A stretch of 64,000 bases of DNA, taken from positions 116,558-180,557 of the forward strand of contig NZ_KK853997.1 in NCBI RefSeq assembly GCF_000696185.1, given 5' to 3'. Positions 17,091-26,212 of the stretch are shown here, one piece after another (position 1 is the stretch's first letter; the number at the start of each line of letters is the position of its first letter). The notes under the pieces are model-generated. The model ran no database searches and was not told the origin of the DNA. It saw only the letters and a program-made list of their open reading frames with translations. The stretch comes from Kitasatospora cheerisanensis KCTC 2395. Its GTDB lineage: Bacteria > Actinomycetota > Actinomycetes > Streptomycetales > Streptomycetaceae. The translations under genes were made by a program, and so were the position numbers.

Positions 17091-18482
17091 TCAGCTGTCG
17101 AAGCCGAGGCCGACGGCGTCCATGGTCTTCAGCCACAGGTTGCGGCGGCCGCCGTTGCGGTCGGCGCGGTCCAGCGACCACTTGGTGATGCCGATGCCGG
17201 CCCAGCGGACGGGCTCGGGCGGGAACGGCAGCGGCTTGCGGCGGACCATCTCCAGCGCGGTGCGCTCGGTGGGCGCGCCGGCCAGCAGGTCGAGCATGAC
17301 CTCGGCGCCGAACCGGGTCGCGCCGACGCCGAGGCCGGTGTAGCCCGCGGCGAGCGCGACCTTGCCGTGGTAGGCGGTGTCGAAGAACGCGGAGAACCGG
17401 GTGCAGGTGTCGATCGCGCCGCCCCAGGCGTGCGTGAAGCGCAGGCCCTCGAGTTGCGGGAAGGTCTGGAAGAAGTGCCGGGCGAGGGTCTGGTAGGTCT
17501 GCGGCCGGTGGTCGTACTCGGCGCGGACCTTGGCCCCGTAGTGGTAGATCGCGTCGTAGCCGCCCCACAGGATCCGGTTGTCGGCGGACAGCCGGTAGTA
17601 GTGGAACTGGTTGGCGCTGTCGCCGACGCCCTGCCGGTTCTGCCAGCCGATCGCGGCGAGCTGCTCGGCGTTCAGCGGCTCGGTCATCAGCGCGTAGTCG
17701 TAGACCGGCACGGTGTACGGGCGGATCCGCTTGACCAGCGAGGGGAACACGTTGGTGCCGAGGGCGACCTGACGGGCGAACACCCGGCCGTAGGGGGTGC
17801 GGACGGCCATGCCGGCGGCGGTCTCGGCGATGTCGGTGGCCTTGGTGTGCTCGTAGATCCGCACGCCGAGGCGTTCGCAGGCCTGCTTGAGGCCCCAGGC
17901 GAGCTTGGCGGGGTGGACCATGCCCACGCCGTCCTTGTCCCACAGCGCGCCGAGGTAGGTCGGGGAGTTCACCTGGGCGCGGACGGCGTCGGCGTCCAGG
18001 AACTCGTAGTCGCCGTACTGCTTGGCGAGTTCGTACAGTTCGGCGAGTTCCTCGACCTGGTGCGGCTCGGTGGCGACGTCGAGTTCGCCGGTGCGCTCCC
18101 AGTCGCAGTCGATGTCGTAGGTGGTGACGGCGTCCTCGATCGATTGCAGGTTGCGCGCGCCGAGCTGTTCGAGGGCGGCGAGTTCGTCCGGCCAGCGCTC
18201 CAGGCCGTTGCCGAGGCCGTGGGTGAGGCTGGCGGCGCAGAAGCCGCCGTTGCGCCCGGAGGCGGCCCAGGCGGTCTCCTGGGCCTCGATCAGGACCACG
18301 TCGCGGCCGGGGTCGCGTTCCTTGGCGATGAGTGCGGTCCACAGGCCGCTGTATCCGCCGCCGACGACCAGCAGGTCGCAGCGCACGTCTCCGGTGAGCG
18401 CCGAGTTGGCCTCGGGGCGTCCGGGGTCCTCCAGCCAGAACGGGGTGGGCTTGGCGTCCCGCAGGGCGTGTACGGGGTCCAT
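17091..18482 (-). CDS. puuB-like: FAD-dependent amine oxidoreductase (gamma-glutamylputrescine oxidase-like)
   Basis: 463 residues. A DAO-type FAD fold: the Rossmann motif VVGGGYSGLWTALIA near residues 39-53, ASGRNGGFC in the region where this family binds or covalently holds flavin, and a C-terminal ALAAGYTGLGVGATRFGAEV. The N-terminal TPFWLEDPGRPEANSAL and overall length match PuuB, which oxidises gamma-glutamyl-putrescine. Third gene of a probable operon after a permease and a cupin. AAGGAA precedes the ATG at 18482. Other secondary amines or amino acids are possible substrates. Confidence 0.87.
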   Translation of the reverse strand: MDPVHALRDAKPTPFWLEDPGRPEANSALTGDVRCDLLVVGGGYSGLWTALIAKERDPGRDVVLIEAQETAWAASGRNGGFCAASLTHGLGNGLERWPDELAALEQLGARNLQSIEDAVTTYDIDCDWERTGELDVATEPHQVEELAELYELAKQYGDYEFLDADAVRAQVNSPTYLGALWDKDGVGMVHPAKLAWGLKQACERLGVRIYEHTKATDIAETAAGMAVRTPYGRVFARQVALGTNVFPSLVKRIRPYTVPVYDYALMTEPLNAEQLAAIGWQNRQGVGDSANQFHYYRLSADNRILWGGYDAIYHYGAKVRAEYDHRPQTYQTLARHFFQTFPQLEGLRFTHAWGGAIDTCTRFSAFFDTAYHGKVALAAGYTGLGVGATRFGAEVMLDLLAGAPTERTALEMVRRKPLPFPPEPVRWAGIGITKWSLDRADRNGGRRNLWLKTMDAVGLGFDS

Positions 18483-18509
18483 GTTCTCGGTTCCTTGCCT
18501 TGGGAGGGT

Positions 18510-18541
18510 GTCGGCCCGGCCGTGGGGGCGGCCGGGCCGAC
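18510..18541 (-). terminator. Intercistronic hairpin between cupin and oxidase genes
   Basis: Perfect 13-base arms (GTCGGCCCGGCCG and its complement) with a 6-base G-rich loop. It lies inside the apparent operon, after the cupin stop and before the oxidase ribosome binding site. It could partly terminate transcription or protect the upstream mRNA, giving more permease/cupin than oxidase. Confidence 0.5.
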
Positions 18542-18561
18542 TGCTGTGCCGCTCGCGGCGG

Positions 18562-18936
18562 TTATCGGTCCTCGTCCTCGGCCACGTCCGGGCCGAGGTT
18601 GATGGTGTAGACCTTGCGGAGCGTCTCGTGGACGGTCCAGGTGGTGCGGTCGCCCTCGCGCAGCACCGCGAGGTCGCCGGGTCCGACTTCGAGCACGGGG
18701 CCGTCCTCGAAGGCGACGGTGGCCCGGCCGCTGAGGACGACGAACATCTCGTCGGCCTCGGTGTCGGTGACCACCCCGGGGGTGATCTGCCAGATCCCGC
18801 GGATCTGGCGGCCGTCGGCGGACTCCCAGACCACCTTGCCGGTGACCTCGGGGGTGCCGGAGACGATCTGCTCGGGGTCGAGCGGCTCGGGTTCCAGCTC
18901 GGCGTCCGGGACGTGCAGGGCGAAGCTGTTGATCAT
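18562..18936 (-). CDS. Cupin-domain protein (DUF861-like)
   Basis: 124 residues, a single small beta-barrel. Characteristic pieces are GIWQITPGVVTDTEADEMFVVLSG and VGPGDLAVLREGDRTTWTVHE, the two conserved cupin stretches of the DUF861/EutQ-like group. The usual metal His residues of the first motif are mostly replaced, so metal binding is uncertain. Its start overlaps the permease stop by four bases (ATGA), so the two are translationally coupled. In polyamine and amine operons such cupins accompany oxidases; a ligand-binding or accessory role is inferred. Confidence 0.88.
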   Translation of the reverse strand: MINSFALHVPDAELEPEPLDPEQIVSGTPEVTGKVVWESADGRQIRGIWQITPGVVTDTEADEMFVVLSGRATVAFEDGPVLEVGPGDLAVLREGDRTTWTVHETLRKVYTINLGPDVAEDEDR

Positions 18937-20471
18937 GCCTCGACGCTATCCGGTCCGGTGCCGGTGGCGGCCTTGTCAGTGTGTGGCGAGTCCGGCTGCC
19001 ACTCTGACAGGCCGTACGCCCGCACCCCGGCGGCCTGCTGCGCGGCGTGGCGCTCGACGGCGGCGGCCTCGCGGGCGGCCTTGCGCCGCGACAGCAGCGG
19101 GTAGAGCAGCAGCGAGATGCCGACCACGATCAGGCAGTAGACGACGGCCTTGGTGCCTTCCTCGCGGTACTGCTCGACGGCGGCCCAGACGCTGACGGCG
19201 GTCAGGCAGGCGGTGATCGCGCCGATGCTCCACCAGCCGCCGGGGATCCGGTACGGGCGCTCCAGTCGGGGTTCCCGGATGCGCAGCGCGATCAGGGCGG
19301 CGACCTCCAGCAGGATGCCGAGGTTGGTGAGGAAGACGTCGTAGATGACCAGGCTCTGGAAGCTGGAGAAGCAGAACAGCGCGTAGATGACGGAGGATCC
19401 GATGATCGACGCCATCGGCATCCGGTAGCGCTTGCTCTCCTTGGAGACCCAGTTGGGCAGGTAGCCGTCGCGGGAGAGCGAGGACGGCAGCCGGGAGTAG
19501 GAGGCGAGCAGCGCGGAGAACATCGCGACCGAGGCGAACAGGCCGCCGATGGTGACGGTGTACTGGAGCCAGGGGCCGGCGAGTTCGCCGGCGATGTCGG
19601 AGAACGAGCCGTCCTCCCACTTCGTCCAGCCGGCCTCGCCGTCGGCGCCGACCGCGAGCGCGGCGATCGAGGGCAGCAGGTAGCCGACGATGATCAGCAG
19701 GACGGACCAGACCAGCGCCTTGGGCAGGTGCTTCTTCGGGTTCTCCATTTCGCCGGCCACGGTGGAGACGGAGTCCCAGCCGGAGTAGTTCCACATCACG
19801 ATGAACAGGCCGGAGCCGAAGGCGTTCCAGGTGGACTGGCCCTGCTCGGCGGTCATCGAGGAGACCGGGTTGATGCCGTCGGTCAGCAGGTGGTAGCCGC
19901 CGATCGCGGTGAGGATCAGCATCGGGGTCAGGCAGATGATCGCGAACGCCACCGAGGAGTCGCCGACCCAGCCCGCGCCCATCAGGTTCAGCAGCGTGAA
20001 GATCAGGATGACGCCGACGCAGATCACCCAGTTCAGGTCGATCTGCAGGCCGGCGAGTTCGAACAGCACGTGCTTGCCGGGGGCGACGGCGCTGATCAGG
20101 CTGGACAGGTACGAGGTGAACATGACCGGGTACAGCGCCATGTCGACGAAGCTGCACACCCACTGCAGGACGCCCTGCTGGAAGGCCCAGAACCGGCCGA
20201 GGCCGCGCTTGACCCAGTGGTAGTAGCCGCCCTCGACGGGGATGGCGGTGCCGAGTTCGGCGCAGACCAGGGCGTGCGGCACGCTGTAGATCAGCGGGGT
20301 GATCAGGATCAGCAGGATGCCCATACCGGGCCCGGACGTCGAGAACAGCGGCTCGATGCCGTAGGCGCCGCCGGAGACGCTGAAGAAGATCAGGGCGACC
20401 AGGGGAACCAGGCTCACGCGCTTGGGCGTTGCCCACCGGTTCTCCGGCGGGGCCACGGGGATGGCGGTCAT
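18933..20471 (-). CDS. APC-superfamily amino acid/polyamine permease
   Basis: 512 residues, about 12 membrane segments. Early motif FFSVSGGAYGIEPLFSTSGPGMG and later ALVCAELGTAIPVEGGYYHWVKRGLG are typical of APC permeases. It should import an amine or amino acid with a proton or in exchange. It is the first gene of a three-gene unit with a cupin and a gamma-glutamylputrescine-oxidase-like enzyme, which suggests putrescine or a related amine as substrate. The ATG at 20471 precedes a conserved-looking N-terminus; the longer frame to 20624 contains the downstream terminator of the neighbour and is rejected. Confidence 0.9.
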   Translation of the reverse strand: MTAIPVAPPENRWATPKRVSLVPLVALIFFSVSGGAYGIEPLFSTSGPGMGILLILITPLIYSVPHALVCAELGTAIPVEGGYYHWVKRGLGRFWAFQQGVLQWVCSFVDMALYPVMFTSYLSSLISAVAPGKHVLFELAGLQIDLNWVICVGVILIFTLLNLMGAGWVGDSSVAFAIICLTPMLILTAIGGYHLLTDGINPVSSMTAEQGQSTWNAFGSGLFIVMWNYSGWDSVSTVAGEMENPKKHLPKALVWSVLLIIVGYLLPSIAALAVGADGEAGWTKWEDGSFSDIAGELAGPWLQYTVTIGGLFASVAMFSALLASYSRLPSSLSRDGYLPNWVSKESKRYRMPMASIIGSSVIYALFCFSSFQSLVIYDVFLTNLGILLEVAALIALRIREPRLERPYRIPGGWWSIGAITACLTAVSVWAAVEQYREEGTKAVVYCLIVVGISLLLYPLLSRRKAAREAAAVERHAAQQAAGVRAYGLSEWQPDSPHTDKAATGTGPDSVEA

Positions 20472-20554
20472 TTTCACCTTGGCAATCGGGTGTCGGCACG
20501 GATGTTGAGTGCACGAGTCTCGCCGCCCCTGTGACGAAGGACAATCATTCAATC

Positions 20555-20582
20555 TGTCAGACGTCTTGTTGCGCCTCTGACA
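20555..20582. promoter_or_regulatory. Possible operator of the permease operon
   Basis: TGTCAG and CTGACA form an inverted repeat with a 16-base spacer that starts with the 8-base palindrome AGACGTCT (20559-20566). It lies 84-111 bases upstream of the permease start in a patch that is less GC-rich than its surroundings. Consistent with control by an unknown amine-responsive regulator. Confidence 0.35.
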
Positions 20583-20589
20583 CAGTGGC

Positions 20590-20616
20590 GGGCCCCGCCG
20601 GAAACCGGCGGGGCCC
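20590..20616 (-). terminator. Strong hairpin terminator of the esterase gene
   Basis: Perfect 12-base arms (GGGCCCCGCCGG and CCGGCGGGGCCC) around AAA, 34 bases past the stop of the PHB-depolymerase-family gene on the complement. No U-tract. Confidence 0.7.
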
Positions 20617-20649
20617 CACATCATCGCTGGTCAGAGGTCGTTCCGGGAT

Positions 20650-22128
20650 TCACGCACCGCAGCCGGAGTCGGCGATGACGTAGTAGCCGGCCGAAGTCTC
20701 CTTCAAGGTGTGCGTCACGAACAGGTTCCACAGCCCCATGTTCTGCCCGGAGCCGTTGGCGTACGCGTACCCGCCGCTCTGGTGGGCGCGGCCCGCGGCG
20801 ACCTGGTTGTAGTTGTTGTCGGTCCAGCACTTCGGCGTGAAGACGCTCCCGGTGGTGGTCGCGGTCACCGCCGAACTCGCCTTCCCCGCCTGCCCGTTGG
20901 CGTCCACCGCGGCCACCGTGTAGGCGTAGCCGGTGCCGGCGCTCAGCCCGGTGTCGGTGTACGCGGTGCCGGTGGCGGTGCCGACCTGCGCGCCGCCGCG
21001 GTACACCGTGTAGGACGCCGCCCCGGCCACCGCGTTCCAACTCAGCGACGCGGTGCTGTCGGTGGTCCCGGTGACGGCCAGGCCGCCCGGCGCGGGCAGC
21101 TGGGTGCTGCCGCCCCCGTCGCCGCCGGTGCTGCCGTCCAGGCCCCAGAACAGCCCGGTGTAGTAGGAGGAGCAGATGGTGTTGAGGAAGTAGGCGCCGG
21201 CCTGTCCGCAGTTGGCGGTGCCGCTGCCGGGGCTCACCGGCAGGCCGTGGCCCATCCCGGAGACGCTGTACAGCTGCACGGCCGGCTTGCCCGCACCGTC
21301 GTTGTACACGCTCAGCGTGGTGCCGCCGGGCAGCGACTGGGTGGCCGAGGCGGTCTGCGGGATGCCCCACACGTTCGTCCACTGGTCGCGCAGCTCGGTG
21401 GCGTTGACCGGGGCGACGGTGGTGTCCGAGGAGCCGTGCCAGATCGCCACCCGCGGCCACGGCCCGGTCCAGCCCGGGTTGGACGCGCGGACCTTGTCGC
21501 CCCACTGGGCGGGCGTCAGGTTCTGGTTGGAGTTCTGGCAGCCGGACGCGGCTGCCTGCGTGGTCGCGCACTGCGCGGGCAGGCCGGCGGCGATCGAGCC
21601 GCCCGCGAACACGTCCGGGTAGTCGGCCAGCAGGTCGGCGGCCATGCCGGCGCCGGCGGACAGGCCGGTCACGTACACCCGCGACGGGTCGCTGCCGTAC
21701 AGCGTCACCGCCTTGTCGACCATCTGCTTGACCGACAGCGCCTCGCCCTTGCCGCGGGTGTCCTTGCCGCTGTCGAACCAGGAGAAGCAGGACAGCAGGT
21801 TGTTGGTGGAGTTGGTCTGCGGGAAGACCACCGCGAAGCCCCAGCGGTCGGCGAGCTGCGCCCAGCCGGAGTTGTTGTAGTAGTCGCTCGCGGTCTGGGT
21901 GCAGCCGTGCAGCGCGACCACCAGCGGCTTGCCGGTGGCCAGTCCGCCCGGCGCGTAGCTGTACATCGCCAGGTTGCCGGGGTTGGTGCCGAAGCCGGTG
22001 ACCTGGCCGAGGCCGGCCGCCGAGGCCGGCGGCGCGCCGGTCAGCACGCCGGCTGCCAGCACCGCTCCCGCGACCAGCGCCTTCGCCCAGCGTCCGATCC
22101 GTCCCGTTCCGCCGTGGTGTCCTGTCAT
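20650..22128 (-). CDS. Secreted PHB-depolymerase-family esterase with fibronectin III domain
   Basis: 492 residues. A Sec signal peptide (WAKALVAGAVLAAGVL, cleavage near ASAA) precedes a type 1 catalytic domain: PLVVALHGCTQTASDYYNNSGW (oxyanion hole region), VYVTGLSAGAGMAADL (nucleophile Ser elbow GLSAG), AIWHGSSDTTVAP (Asp) and SVSGMGHGLPVSPG (His). A Gly-rich linker leads to a fibronectin type III domain (GLAVTGTTDSTASLSWNAV, YTVYRGG) and a C-terminal module from FTPKCWTDNNYNQVAAGRAH that probably binds the polymer. It should cleave short-chain polyhydroxyalkanoates or related polyesters, or feruloyl/acetyl esters. The ATG at 22128 has GGAG upstream. Confidence 0.9.
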   Translation of the reverse strand: MTGHHGGTGRIGRWAKALVAGAVLAAGVLTGAPPASAAGLGQVTGFGTNPGNLAMYSYAPGGLATGKPLVVALHGCTQTASDYYNNSGWAQLADRWGFAVVFPQTNSTNNLLSCFSWFDSGKDTRGKGEALSVKQMVDKAVTLYGSDPSRVYVTGLSAGAGMAADLLADYPDVFAGGSIAAGLPAQCATTQAAASGCQNSNQNLTPAQWGDKVRASNPGWTGPWPRVAIWHGSSDTTVAPVNATELRDQWTNVWGIPQTASATQSLPGGTTLSVYNDGAGKPAVQLYSVSGMGHGLPVSPGSGTANCGQAGAYFLNTICSSYYTGLFWGLDGSTGGDGGGSTQLPAPGGLAVTGTTDSTASLSWNAVAGAASYTVYRGGAQVGTATGTAYTDTGLSAGTGYAYTVAAVDANGQAGKASSAVTATTTGSVFTPKCWTDNNYNQVAAGRAHQSGGYAYANGSGQNMGLWNLFVTHTLKETSAGYYVIADSGCGA

Positions 22129-22369
22129 GTGGGGGGCTCCGCTCTCGCCGTGTGCTCGCAGGCCGGGTGGGGGGTGGCCGAGCACGTTGGCGTGAATCAT
22201 CGGCGCGGGCCGGAGGCACCGCCCATGGCCCGGCGCACCACCGCGGACCGGAACGGCATGGTGGCGGCGACCATTGAGCGGCCGTCAGGCACGGTTGATC
22301 ATCTTCCCGGTGCGGCCCGCCCGCGCCTCCCACACCCGGACGGCTCGCCCGGGTACCGTTCACCGGGTC

Positions 22370-23497
22370 ATGCCCACGATCACCGACAAGCCGGATCCGG
22401 CCCGCCCGCGCCCGGTGCTGAGCGCCCTCAGCCGCCTGGCGCCGTTCCTGCTGATCGCCCTCGCGGTGGCCGCCGACACCGAGACCCCGGCCGGCCAGCG
22501 CTACGACCGCTTCGTGGTGGCCGCCCCCGCGCTCGCCGCCGCCAGTTGGGGCCCGTCCGGGACGCTGATGATCGGCCTCGTCGCGGTCGTCGCCGAAGTG
22601 GTGCTGGCCCTGGTCCGGGACGGCCACGTCGGCGCCTCCGGAGCCTCGGTGATCGCCGCGACCGTGACCGTCACGCTGGCCGCCGCGTACGCCGCCGGGC
22701 AGCGGGTGCGCCGCGAGCACGACCTGGCGCTGGTCCGCTCGGTCGCGCAGACCGCCCAGCAGGTGGTGCTGCGCCCGCTGCCGGACCGGATCAACGGCGT
22801 CGACCTGGCGCTGTACTACACGGCGGCCGCCGAGCAGGCGCAGATCGGCGGCGACCTGTACGAGGCGGTGCGCACGCCGTTCGGCGTCCGGATCATCCTC
22901 GGCGACGTGCAGGGCAAGGGCCTGCCCGCGGTGGAGATGGCGGCGGCGCTGCTCGGCTCGTTCCGCGAGGCCGCCTACGACTCCAAGGACCTTCCGGCGC
23001 TGGCCAGCCGGCTGGAGACCGGCCTGCAGCGGTACGCGGAGCGGGCCTCCTCGCCGGACGCGGCCGAACGCTTCGCCACCGCCGTGCTGTTGGAGATCCC
23101 CGACGACCGGCCCGAGGCCCGCCTGCTGAACTGCGGCCACCCGCCGCCGGTGCTGATCCAGCCGCACGGGGTGCGCCTGCTGGAGCCGGAGGTGCCGCTG
23201 CCGCCGCTCAACCTGTCCGCTCTGGTCGCCTCCGACTACCGGGTCCGCACCGTCCCGTTCGGGCCCGGCGACCGGGTGCTGATGTACACCGACGGCGTCT
23301 CCGAGACCCGTGACCGCGCCGGCGAGTTCTACCCGCTCGCCGAGCGGCTCGCCCGCTGGACCGCGGAGCCCTCCGCCAGGCTCCTCGACAGCCTCCGCCG
23401 CGACCTGCGCCGCTACGCGGGCGGGCCCGCCGACGACGACGTCGCGGCGCTGCTGGCCGCCCGCCACGTCCCGCCGGGCGGGCCGTCCTCGGTCTGA
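22370..23497 (+). CDS. Membrane-anchored SpoIIE/PP2C-type protein phosphatase
   Basis: 375 residues. Three hydrophobic segments (about residues 20-110: FLLIALAVAADTE, LAAASWGPSGTLMIGLVAVV, VIAATVTVTLAAAYAAG) are followed by a SpoIIE-type PP2C domain. That domain holds QIGGDLYEAV and VRIILGDVQGKGLPAVEMA (Asp metal ligands), NCGHPPPVLI, LMYTDGVSETRDRAGEF and DDDVAALL. It would dephosphorylate Ser/Thr-phosphorylated proteins, typically anti-sigma antagonists. The nearest STAS protein in the window is at 59096, too far away to be called its partner. The ATG at 22370 was chosen because the extension to 22274 is Arg-rich. Confidence 0.9.
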   Translation: MPTITDKPDPARPRPVLSALSRLAPFLLIALAVAADTETPAGQRYDRFVVAAPALAAASWGPSGTLMIGLVAVVAEVVLALVRDGHVGASGASVIAATVTVTLAAAYAAGQRVRREHDLALVRSVAQTAQQVVLRPLPDRINGVDLALYYTAAAEQAQIGGDLYEAVRTPFGVRIILGDVQGKGLPAVEMAAALLGSFREAAYDSKDLPALASRLETGLQRYAERASSPDAAERFATAVLLEIPDDRPEARLLNCGHPPPVLIQPHGVRLLEPEVPLPPLNLSALVASDYRVRTVPFGPGDRVLMYTDGVSETRDRAGEFYPLAERLARWTAEPSARLLDSLRRDLRRYAGGPADDDVAALLAARHVPPGGPSSV

Positions 23498-23573
23498 CGG
23501 GCCGTCAGGGTGCTGACGTACAGGTGACCGGCCGGTAACCTCGGGGGCCGTGCCGTCGACGAAGGAGCCCCCG

Positions 23574-24602
23574 GTGCCCGAGGACCGTGCCGTGCCACCG
23601 CTGCGGATCGCCGTGTTCGGCGCGGGCAGCATCGGCTGCCGCCTCGGCGGCGCGCTCACCGCGGCCGCCGCGGTGACGCTGATCGGCCGCCCCGCCGCGA
23701 TGGCCGAACTCGACCGCACCGGGCTGACCTTGACCGGCCCCGGCGGCCTCCGGACCGAGGCCCGCCCGGCCACCGCCGTGGACGCCTCGGCCGCCGCCGG
23801 CGCGGACTACGTCCTGGTCACCGTGAAATCCGCGGACACCGCCGACGCGGCCCGCCTGCTCGCCCCGCACCTGGACGACCGCACCACCGTGATCAGCTTC
23901 CAGAACGGCCTGCACAACGCCCGGGTGCTGGCCGAGGCCCTGCCCGGCCGCCGGGTGCTGGCCGGCATGGTGCCGTACAACGTGGTCCGCTCCGGCCCGG
24001 GCGCCTTCCACCAGGGCACCGCGGGCCGCCTGATGCTCGAACGCGCCGACGCCGCCGAGCCGTTCGCGGCCGCCGCCCGGACGGCCGGGCTGCCGGTGGA
24101 GCTGCGCGGGGACATGCCTCGGGTGCAGGCGGCGAAGCTGCTGATGAACCTGAACAACGCCGTCAACGCGCTGTCCGGACGGCCGCTGCGCGAGCAGCTC
24201 GGCAGCCGGCCGTACCGGCTGGTGCTGGCGCGCTGTCAGCGCGAGGGGCTGGCAGCGTTCCGCGCGGCGGGCCTGGCGCCGGCCCGGCTGAGCCCGGTGC
24301 CGGCCCGGTGGATGCCGGCCGTCCTGGGCCTGCCGGACGCGCTGTTCCGCCGGATCGCGGCGGCCAGCCTCCGGGTGGACGCGCAGGCCCGCTCCTCGAT
24401 GTGGGAGGACCTCCGGCGCGGCCGCCGCACCGAGGTCGACTCGCTCCAGGGCGAGGTGCTGGCCCTCGCCGCACGCCACGGACTGGCCGCCCCCGCGAAC
24501 CGGCGGCTGCTGGAACTGGTCCGCGCCGCCGAGTCCGCCGACGCCCCGCCGTCCTGGTCGGGCCCGGACCTGCTCGCCGCGCTGGACGGTCAGGACGGCT
24601 GA
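23574..24602 (+). CDS. panE: 2-dehydropantoate 2-reductase (ketopantoate reductase) family
   Basis: About 342 residues. The N-terminal Rossmann fold starts RIAVFGAGSIGCRLGGAL (GxGxxG for NADPH); VLVTVKSADT and VISFQNGLHN follow, and the ApbA/PanE C-terminal domain shows KLLMNLNNAVNAL and RSSMWEDLRRGRRTEVD, with the conserved Lys/Asn/Ser/Asp positions. It reduces ketopantoate to pantoate for coenzyme A synthesis, or a related 2-keto acid. The GTG at 23574 has AAGGAG six bases upstream. A second possible start is the GTG at 23550, 8 bases after a TAACCT box (leaderless). The 3' end overlaps the convergent gene by 13 bases. Confidence 0.9.
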   Translation: MPEDRAVPPLRIAVFGAGSIGCRLGGALTAAAAVTLIGRPAAMAELDRTGLTLTGPGGLRTEARPATAVDASAAAGADYVLVTVKSADTADAARLLAPHLDDRTTVISFQNGLHNARVLAEALPGRRVLAGMVPYNVVRSGPGAFHQGTAGRLMLERADAAEPFAAAARTAGLPVELRGDMPRVQAAKLLMNLNNAVNALSGRPLREQLGSRPYRLVLARCQREGLAAFRAAGLAPARLSPVPARWMPAVLGLPDALFRRIAAASLRVDAQARSSMWEDLRRGRRTEVDSLQGEVLALAARHGLAAPANRRLLELVRAAESADAPPSWSGPDLLAALDGQDG

Positions 24603-25035
24603 TCGCCGGGCTGCCGCAGCGTCACGTGGCTGGTGTCGGCCCGGCCGATCTGCAGCGCGACGCCGTGCACGTCGGCGGTGATCTCGTTGTGAATGGTCGT
24701 CACCTCGATCCGGTGCCCGCCGGCCTGCGGGGCGATCTCGTCGAGCAGGGCGCGCAGTTCGGCGACCGCGGTCGGATCCTCGCGCAGCACGGTCAGCAGC
24801 CGCTGCTCCCAGTCCTGCCGGACGCCCTCCCGCACCTCGGGCAGGCCGTTCTCCTCGGCGTCCAGCACCTCGGCGTAGGCGAGTTCCATCCGCGCGGCCT
24901 CCACCCGCCCCTCCCGTCCCCGGGTGAGCAACCGCCCCACCCGGTCCCGCACCTGCCCCCACAGGTCGGTGGCCACCGCCCCGACCAGCGCCGTCGCCCC
25001 GAAGCCGCCAACTCCGCCAGTTCGGTCCCCGCCAT
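24590..25035 (-). CDS. Conserved hypothetical protein, one apparent frameshift
   Basis: The N-terminus MAGTELAELAASG (ATG at 25035, GGAGAG upstream) lies in one frame and the rest, ATALVGAVATDLWGQVRDRV, in another. One extra base in the CCCC run at 24997-25000 joins them into one protein of about 148 residues. The N-terminal 30 residues (AASGATALVGAVATDLW) resemble a hydrophobic segment found in many small Streptomyces proteins. A central charged helical part and a C-terminal beta-rich part (HRIEVTTIHNEITADVHGV) follow. No known domain; function unknown. Confidence 0.7.
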
Positions 25036-25289
25036 GTCCCCGTCTCTCCCTCATCCGTGACCCACTGCCCCCACCCTAGTGACCCACCCCGGCCCCCGTC
25101 CGCGACTTCCCCGCGCGCGCCGGACCGGGCAGGCGCTGCGAACGGCGCCTCCAGGGGCCCGGGGAACGGCGGGGCCAAGTCTGCGGGCGATCAACGGGGC
25201 GCGGTGCGTTCCGCCGTTTCCGCTCCCCGCTCCGACCCGCAGCAGCAGACAAGCCGCTGGGGGTACGCCCTGCTCGGCTCCTCCGCTTC

Positions 25290-26205
25290 CTACTGAAGGG
25301 TCTTCTGCAGCACGGTCGAGCTGTGACGGACCGTCATGCCGGCCTTCAGGTAGAGGTCGAGGGCGCCGGTTTCGGAGTGGGTCCAGAGGGTGCAGGCGCG
25401 CAGGCCGGCGGTGCGGCAGGCGTGGAAGGTGTGGCGCAGCAGGTGGCGGGCGATGCCGCGGTGGCGGTAGTCGCGGTGGACGGCGACGGCCTCGACGTAG
25501 CCTTCGGCGGTTTCGGGGAGGTCGAGGGCGAGGGCGGCGCCGACCAGGCGGCCGTCGGCGAAGGCGAGCGGGGACCGGTCGGCGGCGAAGGTGGGCGGTG
25601 CACGGAGTGGGCGGCCCACTCGTCGAAGTCCTTGCGGCGCTGCTGCCACTCGTCGAAGGCGTCCTCGGTGAGCAGGTGCGCGGCGTGCTCGTCCGCCGGG
25701 TCGCCGGCGCGGAACAGCCGGACGGTGACGCCCTCGGGCGCGGGCGCCGGGTCGACCGGTTCGGAGAGGTCGACGGCCAGCAGCCAGCTGGTGACCTTCG
25801 GCCGGTAGCCGTGGGCGTGCAGCAGCGCGGTGGCGGCCAGGTCGCGGTCGGGGACGACCTGGACGAGCGCGGCGGTGCCCTGTTCGCGGGCCCGGTCCTC
25901 GATCCAGCGGAGCAGCGCGGTGCCGAGGCCGCGGCCGCGGTGCTGCGGGTGCACGTCGGCTTCGGCGCGCCGGTCCGTCCAGGCCCAGGCGGCGAGCCGG
26001 CCGTCGGGGCGTGCACCAGCAGGGTGTCGGCGGCGGGGTCGAGCCCGGCGCGGGCGAGGATCGCGGGGAGCGCGCCCTCGTCGGTGGTGGCGGTGCCGTC
26101 GAGCGCGCGTTCGCAGGCGTTCACCAACTCCTGGACGGCGGGGAGGTCGGCGGCCGGATCGATCGGCCGTGCGGTGTAGCCGGCGGGCAGTTCGGCCTGG
26201 GCCAT
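25290..26205 (-). CDS. Tandem GNAT acetyltransferase, two apparent frameshifts
   Basis: Two GNAT domains in one chain. The first has HPQHRGRGLGTALLRWIEDRA (acetyl-CoA loop Q/RxxGxG/A) and the second has VEAVAVHRDYRHRGIARHLLRH. The pieces lie in three successive frames. One missing base in the GGGG run at 26006-26009 and one in the GGG run at 25593-25595 would give a single protein of about 305 residues. The layout recalls mycothiol synthase (MshD), a two-domain GNAT, but the sequence is too diverged to claim that. ATG at 26205, seven bases after the HAD gene's stop, so the two form an operon. Substrate unknown. Confidence 0.75.
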
Positions 26206-26212
26206 GGGGTCC

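Noticed and set aside
20621..23773. Open frame of about 1050 codons on the complement
   Set aside because: Out of frame with the esterase and antisense to the phosphatase gene; composition (Arg/Gly/His) is typical of GC-rich shadow frames.
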